Made by a program: the position numbers and the translations under genes. Positions 20,413-29,436 of a stretch of 51,579 nucleotides of DNA are shown here, piece by piece. The first letter of the stretch is position 1. The number at the start of each line of letters is the position of its first letter. The notes beneath the pieces are model-generated. The model was not told the origin of the DNA. It made no database searches and saw only the letters and a list, made by a program, of their open reading frames with translations. Origin of the DNA: Pseudomonadota bacterium (GTDB lineage: Bacteria > Myxococcota_A > UBA796 > SXON01); the NCBI GenBank assembly GCA_030685065.1, contig JAUXQH010000049.1, positions 1-51,579 on the forward strand, in the 5' to 3' direction.

Positions 20413-22128
20413 TCAGTTTCCGTTCGGGATTCTCGTGTCGAGATCGGGATCGGCGAGGCCCGACGCCAGCGCCGCGGTGAGGGCCGTGGGGAGGTCACCC
20501 AGGTCCAAGCCCTCGGCCTGGAGGCGCGTCACGGTGGCCCGCTCCTCCACCAGCCACGCCGCGATGACGCGCCCGGAGTGGTCGCGCAGGTCCCCGGCGG
20601 GGGCCGCCCCGGCGCGCGCCGCGCACAGCGCCGCCCGCGCGGGGTAGCGCTCCGCGAGCTGCCCCCACGCTACCGAGGCGCCCCTCAAGTAGAGCTGGAG
20701 CGCCCGCACGGTGCCCGGCCGCGCGAGAGTGGACGCGGGGCGGTCGAGGCCCCCTCCGAGGGCGCGCACCTCGCCCGGCACCCGGTCGCTCGGGCGGATG
20801 AAGCCCGCGCCCTCGGGCGTGGTCTGCCCCTCGGGGAGCGGCGCGGCGACGGGCCCCTCGCCCGGCACGGCCCCTGCCAACATGAACCCGGTGGCGACGC
20901 CCGCCATGGCGAGAGCGGCCTGTCGCGCCTCTCCGTCGGCCTCGAGGGCCCCGGCGGGCACCGCCGCCGCGTCGCGGAGGAGCGCGGTGGCCGCCGCCAC
21001 CCAGGCGACGAGACCGAAGAGCACCATCCGCGGCTCGGCGCCGAGCGAGGCGGGGGCGGCCGAGAGGACGTAGAAGGTGGCCGCCAGCCCGACGAACGCG
21101 ACGGGGCGGCCCACGAGCAGCAGGAACACCGGGTAGGCGAGCGGCGCGTAGAGGACGTGGAACCCGGCGGCGTCGGCGCCCAACCACGCGCAGAGCAGCG
21201 CCATCCCCGCGAGGGCCGTGCGCGCCGAGGGCCGCGCTGCCGGCACGATCGCGACGGCCGCGAGCGTGATCCACTGGAGCGGCGTGTGACGGATGAACCC
21301 GAGGAGCCGCATCCAATCGGGGGCGGGATCGCGGCCGACGAGCCAGTCCGGATCGATCGTCGCCTGGAAACGGAGCGTCTCCCGGATGGCCTCGATCACG
21401 CGCGGGAGCGGCGTGATCGGCAGGACCAGCGCCAGGGCGAGCAGGCCGATCGCCGCCGCGCCGACCGTCGGACGCCAGCGCCGCGTGGCCACGAGCGGGA
21501 GGAGCAGCGCCGCCGGGACGAGCTTGAGCGCGCCGCCGAGGCCGAGGGCGGCGCCCACCACGAGATCGATCGCCCACCCGCGGCGGCCGGGGGAGACGCC
21601 CCCCGTCGAGATGCCCGAGACGCCGGCCATCGCGACGGCGCACAGCGCGCCGAGCACCATGTTGACCTGCCCGAGCCGCACACACTCGCCGGTGACAGGG
21701 TGCCATGCGAGGACCGCGGTGACGACGCTGCCCCAGAGGAGACGGGTCCAACGGTCGCCCGCGACAGCGCCCGCCGCCGCGAACCCGAACGTCGTGACCG
21801 CGCCGAGCAGGATCCACCGCCAGAGCGTGGAGAACGCGGGCCACGAGAGCGCCGCCGGCATCCGCATCACCACGCCGGCGGTGGCCGGGTAGAGCGTGGA
21901 GAACGTGGCCGCGCCGACCGAGAGCCCACGCTCGTCGTACACCTTGGAGAGCGAGCGCTCCCGCGTGGGATCGAGGCCCGCCGCGACCGCCGCGCCCGAG
22001 AGGTAGAGCGGGAGCGCGTCCGAGGCCCTCGTCTCGGCATTGCCGATGATCTCGGACTCGGCGATCCGCACGAGGCCCGCGAGGGCGAGCAGGGCGGCGA
22101 GGAGGGCGGCGGCGGGGCGGAGGGTCAT
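20413..22128 (-). CDS. GT87 (DUF2029)-like polyprenol-dependent glycosyltransferase
   Basis: The 571-residue polytopic protein has the GT87 hallmarks: an acidic loop after helix 1 (ETRASDALPLYLSG), then RLGQVNMVLGALCAVAMAG, and the helix pair GLGGALKLVPAALLLPL. Family members transfer mannose or related sugars from polyprenyl phosphates outside the inner membrane. A soluble region of about 170 residues follows the last helix. The ATG overlaps the stop of the upstream gene (ATGA), so it is translationally coupled as the last gene of the FadL/ABC-2 run. Substrate cannot be told from the sequence. Confidence 0.65.
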   Translation of the reverse strand: MTLRPAAALLAALLALAGLVRIAESEIIGNAETRASDALPLYLSGAAVAAGLDPTRERSLSKVYDERGLSVGAATFSTLYPATAGVVMRMPAALSWPAFSTLWRWILLGAVTTFGFAAAGAVAGDRWTRLLWGSVVTAVLAWHPVTGECVRLGQVNMVLGALCAVAMAGVSGISTGGVSPGRRGWAIDLVVGAALGLGGALKLVPAALLLPLVATRRWRPTVGAAAIGLLALALVLPITPLPRVIEAIRETLRFQATIDPDWLVGRDPAPDWMRLLGFIRHTPLQWITLAAVAIVPAARPSARTALAGMALLCAWLGADAAGFHVLYAPLAYPVFLLLVGRPVAFVGLAATFYVLSAAPASLGAEPRMVLFGLVAWVAAATALLRDAAAVPAGALEADGEARQAALAMAGVATGFMLAGAVPGEGPVAAPLPEGQTTPEGAGFIRPSDRVPGEVRALGGGLDRPASTLARPGTVRALQLYLRGASVAWGQLAERYPARAALCAARAGAAPAGDLRDHSGRVIAAWLVEERATVTRLQAEGLDLGDLPTALTAALASGLADPDLDTRIPNGN

Positions 22129-24407
22129 GGCGCCTCACCGCCTACCCCGCCGAGGGCGGTCTCCGGCGTCTTGTTGCGCGCGAGGAGCGCGTCCAGGCTT
22201 CCGCGCCGTTCCGGGAGCGCCACGGGTGCGGGGCAGGGGTCGGCCGCGCGCGTGTAGTAGAGGCGATCTCCGACCAACGCGGGCCCGGTGCCGCAGAGCT
22301 CGAGGAGCTCGGGTGCCGCTCCCGTGCCGAGGTCTCCGGTTCGGGCGAGCACGGCCCACCCCATGACCTGGAGCTGCACGAACAGCGTGCCGGCCGGCGC
22401 GACGCCTGGCACGGTGTACCCCTCGAGCGTTCCTTTGGGATCGCGCTCGAACCGCGCGCCGTCGACCGAGGTCGCGGTGACGACGCGGCGCCGCCCCTCC
22501 GTGAGGTACATCCGCCAGGCGCCGCCTGCCTCCTCGATGACGCTCGGATCGACCAGCCCGACCCCCTCGATCCGTACGCCCGGCTCGCGGACGAGCGCGT
22601 CCAACGTGGGCCCGATCCAGCTCACGATGCGCGTCGAGTGCGCCGCGGGGTCGACGTCGCGCGCGTCTCCCTCGAGCTCGGCTGCGTAGAGGCGAAGCCG
22701 TCCGTCCGCCAGGCGCACGACGGCCGGGTCGAACGCGGCGATCGGCGCTTCCTGGCCTGGAGTCGCGTCCCGGAGCGGCCGGGCCTCCCCGAACACGAAC
22801 CCGTCGGCGCTGGACGCCCGCCAGAGCGCCTGCTCCCGTACGAACAACGCCTCCCACCCCGTGTCCGTCCGGACCACCTCGGCGCTCGACGCCCCTTCGA
22901 GGAGCGGGCCGCGCTCCTCGCCGTCCACGTACACCCACAACGCCTGCCGGGAGGGGTGGTTGCGCCGCTCTGCTTCCTGGGGCGAGGCCAGGAGCGACTC
23001 GGGCGGCAGGCCGCGGTCCCACAGCTCGACCGCGTAGTTCTGCGGCCAGTCGAGCGTGGCGGTGGCGGGCGGTAGGCCGGAGCGCCACCCCTGGCGGCCC
23101 GTCGGGACCCGCTTCGGGGCGATCACCACGCCGAGCTCGGTGGGCTGGTCGAGCGGACGGAGGTCGTCGACGACCACGAGCTCGATCGGCAACCCGCGCT
23201 CCAGGGCACGCACGCCGAAGAGCCCGACGTGGAGGCGATCGGAGCCCGCGAGGTAGAAGGCGACGCGGGTACGCCCGCCCTCGGCGGGGGGGGCGTGCGC
23301 CAGAAGCCAGTCGAGGACGGCGTCGACGTCGAACGGCTCGGTCGCGTCCGCCGGGAGCGCGACGGGCCCGCGGAACGCGACAGGCCGTCCGGGCCACCCC
23401 TCGCGATCGGTGTGGTAGCCACCCACCTGCAGGAGCGCGAGCAGCCCGAGCCCGCAGAGGCCCCAGCGCCCCGGGCGAACGGTCGCGGCACCCGCGGACG
23501 CGACCGCGAGCAGCGGCACCACGGGCAGCAAGTACCGGACCTCCCCGTAGAGCGCGAGCGGGAGCAGCCCGAGCAGCGCGCCCGCGGCCCAGCCCAGCAC
23601 CCGCAAGGTCAGCGCGTCCCCCCGCGTGAGCAGCACGAGCACGGCCCCGCCGAGCAGCGCCGGCCCCGCGACCGTGCCCGTGCTCTGTAGGAGGTAGGCC
23701 ACCCGCTGCCCGATCGTGGCGGCCGCGCCGCTCCCGATCGAGTCCGAGAGGTGGGCGGCGATCGCGTCCACGTTCGGGAGGTAGAGCGCCGCGATCGCCA
23801 CCGCCCCGAGGCGCACCCGCGCGCGGCCCGACCACACGACGTTGACCGCCATCACCGCGAGCAGGGGCAGCGCGATCAGCTTGACGAGGGCGGCGCCCGC
23901 GATGCCCATGGCGGCACGGTTCCAGCGCCCCGCGGCCCCTTCGCCGGCGGCGTAGGCCACGCACGCCAGGAGCGGGAAGTCGAGGAGCACCTCGCCCCCG
24001 GACGCGAGCGTCCCCGCCGCTCCGAGGCCCGCGAGGAGCGCCCAGGAGCCTCCCGCGCGGCCCCCGAACGCGCAGCCTCCGCGCCAGAGCCCGGCGGCCG
24101 CGAGCACGTGGAACGGCAGCAGCGCGCCCACCGCCACGAGGCGGGCGGCCCCGAAGGGCACCATCCAGAGCCCCATCCAGATCGGCACCAGTTGGGGGTT
24201 CGGCACCGCGCGCCCGATGTTCTCGATGAGCCAGCGGAGGTCGCCCGCGCCGAACGCCCGCATCGCCTCGAGCGCCAGGGCGTAGGTGCGGGCCACGTCG
24301 GGGGAGTCCACCCCGACGGCGTGCGCCGCCAACCACATCGCGTGGCCGCACGACACGAGCGCGGCGAGCCCGACGATCAGGGCGTCGCCTGGGTGGCGGC
24401 GGGCCAT
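22125..24407 (-). CDS. GT-C-like membrane protein fused to a glycosidase-type beta-propeller
   Basis: The 760-residue protein has about nine membrane helices in residues 1-340; the loop after helix 1 carries HAVGVDSPDVARTYALALEA, compatible with a GT-C donor site. After residue about 345 it becomes soluble. From about 500 on it shows repeats like FDPAVVRLADGRLRLYAAE and VDPSVIEEAGGAWRMYLTEG with SVDGARFERD, the DPxV and DG patterns typical of five-bladed GH43/GH32-type propellers. Whether it hydrolyses glycans or only binds them is unknown. GGAG precedes the ATG at 24407. It starts 13 bases after the ABC-2 permease gene and overlaps the GT87-like gene. Confidence 0.6.
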   Translation of the reverse strand: MARRHPGDALIVGLAALVSCGHAMWLAAHAVGVDSPDVARTYALALEAMRAFGAGDLRWLIENIGRAVPNPQLVPIWMGLWMVPFGAARLVAVGALLPFHVLAAAGLWRGGCAFGGRAGGSWALLAGLGAAGTLASGGEVLLDFPLLACVAYAAGEGAAGRWNRAAMGIAGAALVKLIALPLLAVMAVNVVWSGRARVRLGAVAIAALYLPNVDAIAAHLSDSIGSGAAATIGQRVAYLLQSTGTVAGPALLGGAVLVLLTRGDALTLRVLGWAAGALLGLLPLALYGEVRYLLPVVPLLAVASAGAATVRPGRWGLCGLGLLALLQVGGYHTDREGWPGRPVAFRGPVALPADATEPFDVDAVLDWLLAHAPPAEGGRTRVAFYLAGSDRLHVGLFGVRALERGLPIELVVVDDLRPLDQPTELGVVIAPKRVPTGRQGWRSGLPPATATLDWPQNYAVELWDRGLPPESLLASPQEAERRNHPSRQALWVYVDGEERGPLLEGASSAEVVRTDTGWEALFVREQALWRASSADGFVFGEARPLRDATPGQEAPIAAFDPAVVRLADGRLRLYAAELEGDARDVDPAAHSTRIVSWIGPTLDALVREPGVRIEGVGLVDPSVIEEAGGAWRMYLTEGRRRVVTATSVDGARFERDPKGTLEGYTVPGVAPAGTLFVQLQVMGWAVLARTGDLGTGAAPELLELCGTGPALVGDRLYYTRAADPCPAPVALPERRGSLDALLARNKTPETALGGVGGEAP

Positions 24408-24420
24408 CTGCTCCCGATTC

Positions 24421-25248
24421 CTAGACGAGGTCGGCGAACTGGCGCCGATTGTGCGCGAACACGCTCGCCCCGACGAGCAGCGCCGCGAACGCGGACAGGC
24501 CCGCCCACAACATCGAGTTGTAGTAGGGGATGTGGTGGTTCAGCAGCAAGCCCTGGAAGATCCCGACGAACTGCGCCATGGGGTTGGGGTAGAGCAGCAG
24601 CACGAACTCGCGCGGGTAGGCGGAGGCTGGGTAGAACACGGGCGTCACGAACATCCCGATACGCAGCCCAGCTTCGACCCAATGACTCATGTCGCGGAAG
24701 TACACGTTGAGGGTGGCGAGCAAGAGCCCGACGCCGAGCGTGAAGCAGGCCTGCAACACGATGAAAGGCGCGAGCAGCAGCACGTGCCACGAGATGCCAT
24801 CCCCGATGAGCACCATCCCGAAGAGAAGGATCAACAGGCGAAAGAGCTGGGCGACAACCGACGAGACGACGACGTGGGCCGGCAGGACGATCGGGGGGAA
24901 GTTGATCTTCCGGAGCAGGTGGGCGTGCGTGCGGATCGAGGTCGTGGCGCGCGTGATCCCGTCCGCGAACCCGCTCCACGCGAGCATTCCGCAGAACAGG
25001 AACAGCACGTAGTGGCTGGTGTTCCCCGTGGGGTGGAACTTGATGCCGATCAGCCCGTGGAACACGAACGTGAACGTCACGAGCTCGAAGATCGGGTTCA
25101 CGATGGTCCAGAAGAACCCGATGGAGCTGCCGACGTAGCGCGAGCGCAGATCGTTCAGCACGAACGCCCACAACAGCTGACGCGCCCGCCACAGCTCGAC
25201 GAGCTCCCCGCGCACGCTCACCGCCGGTGGCGTGGCCGCGCGGCTCAC
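24421..25248 (-). CDS. ABC-2 family permease of polysaccharide-export (Wzm) type
   Basis: Six membrane helices and the conserved patches LLWAFVLNDLRSRYVGSSIG near the N-terminus and LNVYFRDMSHWVEAGL in the middle identify a Wzm/TagG/KpsM-type permease that exports lipid-linked O-antigen or similar polymers with an ATPase partner. No ATPase gene lies in the window. The start is unsure: TTG 25293, GTG 25290 and GTG 25248 are in frame; I took 25248 because the earlier ones overlap the fadL-like gene, but the conserved region begins later still. The next gene starts 13 bases downstream. Confidence 0.82.
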   Translation of the reverse strand: MSRAATPPAVSVRGELVELWRARQLLWAFVLNDLRSRYVGSSIGFFWTIVNPIFELVTFTFVFHGLIGIKFHPTGNTSHYVLFLFCGMLAWSGFADGITRATTSIRTHAHLLRKINFPPIVLPAHVVVSSVVAQLFRLLILLFGMVLIGDGISWHVLLLAPFIVLQACFTLGVGLLLATLNVYFRDMSHWVEAGLRIGMFVTPVFYPASAYPREFVLLLYPNPMAQFVGIFQGLLLNHHIPYYNSMLWAGLSAFAALLVGASVFAHNRRQFADLV

Positions 25249-25264
25249 GCGAACCGGCGTGGCG

Positions 25265-26695
25265 TCAGTTGGCGCGCGAGTCGGCTGCACCAAAATACAC
25301 GCTCGCGCCGATGCCGACGTAGGTGACGGAGGACGACAGCACGCCGTTGCCGACGACCTTTCCGGGCACCACGGCGGACTCTTCCGGGTTGGCCAGGGAG
25401 GTCCACAACGCCTGCTGGGACGCCTCGGAGTCGGTGATGTTCCGCGTTCCCAGGAACTGCTGCGCGAAGGCGATGTCGAGCGCCACGCGTTTTGCGATGG
25501 TGAACGTGCCGCCGGCGCCGATGCCGATCTTGCTCGAGTCGGGCAGGTTCACGCCGAGGGTGGCGTCGGGGAGCGCGCCGGTCTCGTAGTGGCCGCCGAG
25601 CCGCACCTGCGCCCACTCGTTGATCTGCCAGTCGCCGCCGAGGCGGACCGAGATCGCGTCCTGAAAGCCGGTGAGGAAGTGGATGTCGTCCTCCACGAGG
25701 ATCTTCTGCCCTTCGATGAACCCGCCCTCGGCACCGTTCACTTCCATGTTCATGTCGGTGATGAGGAACTCGTCCATCGTCGACCACTGGTGGAACACGC
25801 CGTCCACCTCGATGCGGACGGACTCGATCGGCGTGATCTGCACGCCCGCGCGCAGGACGAGCGGCACGGTGACCTTGAGCGTGGTGTCGGGGTCGCTGAA
25901 TTCGAGCCCGTCGATCTGGCTGGCCAGCGAGAAGTCCTCGTCGAAGCTCGCGGTGAGCGAACCGGGGGCCGAGTAGGAGATGGGCGGCTGGATGGACCCC
26001 CCGATCTGGAGCCAGGGGACCGGCGTGACGATGAACCCCGCGTTCCACGACAGCTCGAACGGATCCCAGTTCTTGACGGCAAGGTCGAGATCGCTGGCGG
26101 GATCCTCCGTGTTCTTGTCGGGATCGGAGCAGTCCTCGGGATCCGGCAGCAGGCAGAGCGTGGAGGTGAGGCTCTCCTCGACGCGGAGGAAGGTGTACTG
26201 CAGGCCCGCACCGATGGTGAGCCAGGGCGTGATCTTCTGCGACACGCTGGGTCCGGCGTACGCCTGCCAGATCAGCGAGCTCTGCATCTGGTAGCGCTGG
26301 GCGCCGTCCTCCGGGTACGTGAGGTACGGCGCGGTCGGCACGTAGAGGCCGACGGCGAGCACCGTGTTCTTCAGCACGGGATGGATGCCGCCGAGCGGCG
26401 CCGCGTACCCGAGCTGGGGCTCGAGGATGGGCGGGGACTCGTTGTGCACCGGCTCGAACGTGAGATCGTTCTCGGGCTCGTCCGCGCGGTCGAAGTTCAC
26501 GACCTGGTTGGCCGCCCAGCCCTGGATGTTCAGCATCGGCCGCTTGATGTTGCCCAGCGCCGCGGGGTTGTAGTACTGCGCCGACAAGTCGTCAGCGCCC
26601 ACCACGTAGGCGCCGCCGCGTCCGATCGCGCGCACTCCGGAGTCGATGTAGTAGTAGCCGGAGGCAAACGCGGGGGTGGCGAGCAGCCAGAACAT
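25265..26695 (-). CDS. FadL/OmpP1-type outer-membrane transport protein
   Basis: The stretch YIDSGVRAIGRGGAYVVG followed by ADDLSAQYYNPAAL near the N-terminus is the hatch signature of FadL-family porins, which pass hydrophobic compounds through the outer membrane. The rest of the 476-residue protein alternates short strands and ends in ASVYFGA, consistent with a 14-strand barrel. I start at the ATG at 26695, which gives a very short signal (MFWLLATPAFA); an in-frame ATG at 26770 would give a longer N-terminus with charged residues. It shares an operon with the ABC-2 permease downstream, whose possible upstream starts overlap this gene's end. Confidence 0.78.
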   Translation of the reverse strand: MFWLLATPAFASGYYYIDSGVRAIGRGGAYVVGADDLSAQYYNPAALGNIKRPMLNIQGWAANQVVNFDRADEPENDLTFEPVHNESPPILEPQLGYAAPLGGIHPVLKNTVLAVGLYVPTAPYLTYPEDGAQRYQMQSSLIWQAYAGPSVSQKITPWLTIGAGLQYTFLRVEESLTSTLCLLPDPEDCSDPDKNTEDPASDLDLAVKNWDPFELSWNAGFIVTPVPWLQIGGSIQPPISYSAPGSLTASFDEDFSLASQIDGLEFSDPDTTLKVTVPLVLRAGVQITPIESVRIEVDGVFHQWSTMDEFLITDMNMEVNGAEGGFIEGQKILVEDDIHFLTGFQDAISVRLGGDWQINEWAQVRLGGHYETGALPDATLGVNLPDSSKIGIGAGGTFTIAKRVALDIAFAQQFLGTRNITDSEASQQALWTSLANPEESAVVPGKVVGNGVLSSSVTYVGIGASVYFGAADSRAN

Positions 26696-26773
26696 CGGGG
26701 GGGACCTTCGGGTGGCCCCGCCTTCATACCATGAGTTCCGATCGTGCCTTCCGACCGGGGCCGTCAGCACCCC

Positions 26774-27514
26774 TCAGTCCCCGGCGGCCTGCCCGGCATC
26801 TTCCACCCAGCGCGAGTCGTCCGGCGTGAAGTCGGTCGCGACCCCCGTGAGCACGTAGCGGTAGGCGCACGCGGCGGAGACGGTCAGCGTGCAGCCGGTC
26901 TCGCCGCAGTCGTACTCGAGCTGGGTGTTGGCCGCGGCGGACTCGGCGCCTCCCGTGTCGATGCGGAGGAGGTAGGTCGAGGCGGGGAGGTTGCCGGTGC
27001 CCCCGACGATCGTGGCGGCCTCCTCGCTCCAGGTGTCGGACTCGCTCCAGGCGGCGATGGTGCTGGTCTCCGACTCGAACGAGCCGGTGAACGTGCCCTT
27101 CGAGAAGGACCCCTGCACGCGCAGCGTCGACGTGGACTCGTAGGAGTGATCGAAGGCGTACCCGGTGACGTGGTCCAGGCCGTCGGCGCCGGTGGAGGCG
27201 CCGGTCCAGTAGAAGAGCCAGCTCCCGTCGTCCTGGAGCGCACCGGGCAGCGCTTCGGTGCCGATGACGAGCACGGCGCCGTCGAGCGTCTCCTCGATGC
27301 GGGCGAACAACACCTCGGCGCTCTGTTCGCCGGTTTCGGTCTCGGTCCACGACGGATCGTCACCCGCCTCGATGGGCTCGTACGCGCCGACGAAGTTGTG
27401 GATCACGTCGTCCGTGCACTCGTCCCCGGTGGGGAGCGTCACTTCCTTGGTGAACAGCCACGTGCCCGCGATCGGGGGGGCGCAGGCGACGAGGAGGGTC
27501 AACAACATGTGCAT
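26774..27514 (-). CDS. Putative lipoprotein, possibly secreted
   Basis: The 246-residue protein begins MHMLLTLLVACAPP, a lipobox-like LVAC with a very short signal; an alternative ATG at 27508 gives MLLTLLVAC. The mature part is acidic, Thr/Ser- and Gly-rich and strand-like (FTGSFESETSTIAAWSESDT), with a Cys pair near CGETGC. No family recognised. It precedes the FadL-type gene by 78 bases on the same strand and may be first in that run. Confidence 0.7.
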   Translation of the reverse strand: MHMLLTLLVACAPPIAGTWLFTKEVTLPTGDECTDDVIHNFVGAYEPIEAGDDPSWTETETGEQSAEVLFARIEETLDGAVLVIGTEALPGALQDDGSWLFYWTGASTGADGLDHVTGYAFDHSYESTSTLRVQGSFSKGTFTGSFESETSTIAAWSESDTWSEEAATIVGGTGNLPASTYLLRIDTGGAESAAANTQLEYDCGETGCTLTVSAACAYRYVLTGVATDFTPDDSRWVEDAGQAAGD

Positions 27515-27604
27515 CTCGGGCGGGTAGGGGGCACTAACCGTCTAGCTTGGCGAGCGACTGGTCGGTCACCCCCCCGCGGATGTCGTCTGCGATAGGCTCT
27601 GGCG

Positions 27605-28678
27605 ATGGCAACGCCGACCTATTGGGACTATCTCCAGCTGGACAAGCTCCTCGACCAGCAGGGGGGCTTCGGGGGGGAGGTCACCCCGGACGAGCTGCAC
27701 TTCATCATCGTGCACCAGGCGTACGAGCTCTGGTTCAAGCTGATCCTCTCGCAGCTCCGCCTCGCGCGGGACCACCTCGCGGCGCCGCATCTCCCGGAAG
27801 AGCGCGTGCCCTTCGTGGTGCATCACCTCGGCCGGGTGAACGAGATCCTCAAGCTCTGCGTCGACCAGTTCCGCGTCATGGAGACCCTCCCGCCGCAGGA
27901 CTTCCTCGATTTCCGCGAAAAGCTCACGCCCTCGAGCGGGTTTCAGAGCTTCCAGATGCGCGAGATGGAGATGGTGCTCGGGCTCCCGGAGAGCCAGCGG
28001 ATCCCCTACGGAAACGTGCATCCCCTCGCGCACATCCGCTCCTTCGGCGAGGCCACTCCCGCCGCGTTGCTCGCGCGCGCCCGCATCGAGGCGGCGTCCG
28101 AGGAGACCACGCTCCGGGACGCCCTGATCCGCTGGCTCGCGCGCACCCCGATCCAGGGTTCCTCGCCGGGGGACGCCGGGGACGACGCCGCGGTCGACGC
28201 GTTCGTCGCCTCCTACCTCGGCCAGGCGGAGGTCCACCAGCGCGGTGGTGTGGACGCGCTGGCCGGAACGTTGGGGGAAGAGGAGCGTGCGCGCATCTCG
28301 GAGCGCGTCGAGGCCGGCCTCCTCGGCTCTCGCACGTTCCTGCTCCCCGACGACCGCGAGGCCCGCCGCGCCCGCGCCGCGCTCCTGTTCATCGAGTCCT
28401 ACCGCGAGCTCCCGCTGCTCGCGTGGCCGCGGCTCCTGCTCGACACGGTGGTCGAGCTCGAAGAGCAGCTCCTCCTCTGGCGCAACCGCCACGCCCGCAT
28501 GGTGGAGAGGACCATCGGCCGTCGCATCGGCACGGGCGGCTCCTCCGGGGTCGACTACCTCGACAAGACCACGCAGCAGCGCATCTTCCCCGAGCTCTGG
28601 GCGGTGCGGACCACGCTCCTGCCGCGGAACCAGCTCCCGCCGCTCGTGGCGCCGGAGCGGTACGGGTTCGCGGGGTAG
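27605..28678 (+). CDS. kynA: Tryptophan 2,3-dioxygenase
   Basis: The 357-residue haem protein opens the indole ring of tryptophan to N-formylkynurenine, the first step of the kynurenine pathway. Signatures seen are ELHFIIVHQAYELWFKLIL, PPQDFLDFREKL then SSGFQSFQMREME, the haem-ligand His in LWRNRHARMVERTIG, and GTGGSSGVDYLDKT near the C-terminus, all in family order. It is longer than the roughly 280-residue enzymes of many bacteria and nearer in size to the eukaryotic enzymes, owing to an insert around residues 145-235. No other kynurenine genes are in the window. The hairpin at 28708 separates it from the convergent cytochrome b gene. Confidence 0.93.
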   Translation: MATPTYWDYLQLDKLLDQQGGFGGEVTPDELHFIIVHQAYELWFKLILSQLRLARDHLAAPHLPEERVPFVVHHLGRVNEILKLCVDQFRVMETLPPQDFLDFREKLTPSSGFQSFQMREMEMVLGLPESQRIPYGNVHPLAHIRSFGEATPAALLARARIEAASEETTLRDALIRWLARTPIQGSSPGDAGDDAAVDAFVASYLGQAEVHQRGGVDALAGTLGEEERARISERVEAGLLGSRTFLLPDDREARRARAALLFIESYRELPLLAWPRLLLDTVVELEEQLLLWRNRHARMVERTIGRRIGTGGSSGVDYLDKTTQQRIFPELWAVRTTLLPRNQLPPLVAPERYGFAG

Positions 28679-28707
28679 TTGCCGGCCTTGTCCTTGGTGA
28701 TCCTGGG

Positions 28708-28727
28708 GCGGGGGGCCAGCCCCCCGC
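28708..28727. terminator. Hairpin between two convergent genes
   Basis: GCGGGGGG and CCCCCCGC form a perfect 8-bp stem around CCAG in the gap between kynA and the convergent cytochrome b gene. It could serve either transcript. No T-run on either side. Confidence 0.5.
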
Positions 28728-28751
28728 AACGCCCCCGGACCCCACCGCCCG

Positions 28752-29393
28752 TCAGTCCCTCCGGCCGCCCTGGATCATGTCCGACACGATCCCCGCGTCC
28801 CCGCGGTGCTCCGCGAAGACGACCCCGAGGACGTGGCCCCCCGCGAAGACCACGAAGAACCACAGCATCAGCTCGTGGACGTCCTTGATGGAGTGGACCA
28901 GGTCCTCGCCCAAGCCGAGCGACGCCTTCCAGTACATCAAGAAGCCCGTGGTCGCCATGAACACGAGGCTCGCGTAGAACAGGGCGTAGCCGGTCCGCAC
29001 CAGGGCGTTGTGCGTCGCGCTGCGCTTCTGGCCGGCTGGAGCGGTCGCGACGGCGCGGATCGCCTGCATGAGCGGGGGCGAGCGATCCTTCGGCAGGAAG
29101 AACCACGTGAGGAGCCGCACCACCAGCAGCCCGGCCAGCGTGAAGCCGAAGATGTAGTGCCACTCCCACATGCGGTCGCGCAGGCCGACGGCGATCGCCT
29201 TGGCGAGCTCCGGCGTGACCGTGGTGCCGGCCTCCTGGAGCTCGCCCTGGATGTAGGCCGAGTTCGTCCGCCAGCTCAGGAAGGTCTTGCGCAACAGCAC
29301 GGTGCCCAGCGTTCCCAGCAGGGCGAGCGCGTTGAGCCAATGCCAGGCGCGGAGCGCCGGCGGCCGGTACCTCTTGAAGCTCGTGGTCTGCAT
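28752..29393 (-). CDS. Cytochrome b561-type membrane protein
   Basis: The 213-residue protein has four membrane helices with haem-ligand candidates RAWHWLNAL (helix 1), WEWHYIFGF (helix 2) and DVHELMLWF (helix 4), and ends with GHVLGVVFAEHRGDAGIVSDMI, the usual tail of prokaryotic b561 / hydrogenase-type b subunits. It would shuttle electrons across the inner membrane, commonly from a dehydrogenase to quinone. The start is the ATG at 29393; the frame upstream runs into kdsA and is non-coding. No dehydrogenase or hydrogenase partner is nearby. Confidence 0.85.
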   Translation of the reverse strand: MQTTSFKRYRPPALRAWHWLNALALLGTLGTVLLRKTFLSWRTNSAYIQGELQEAGTTVTPELAKAIAVGLRDRMWEWHYIFGFTLAGLLVVRLLTWFFLPKDRSPPLMQAIRAVATAPAGQKRSATHNALVRTGYALFYASLVFMATTGFLMYWKASLGLGEDLVHSIKDVHELMLWFFVVFAGGHVLGVVFAEHRGDAGIVSDMIQGGRRD

Positions 29394-29436
29394 CGCAGGG
29401 GGGGTAACGCGACGCCCGAGGCGATGTCCGTCCCGC

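Noticed and set aside
24421..25293. TTG at 25293 as start of the ABC-2 permease
   Set aside because: It overlaps the end of the FadL-type gene by 29 bases and no ribosome binding site supports it; kept only as an alternative.
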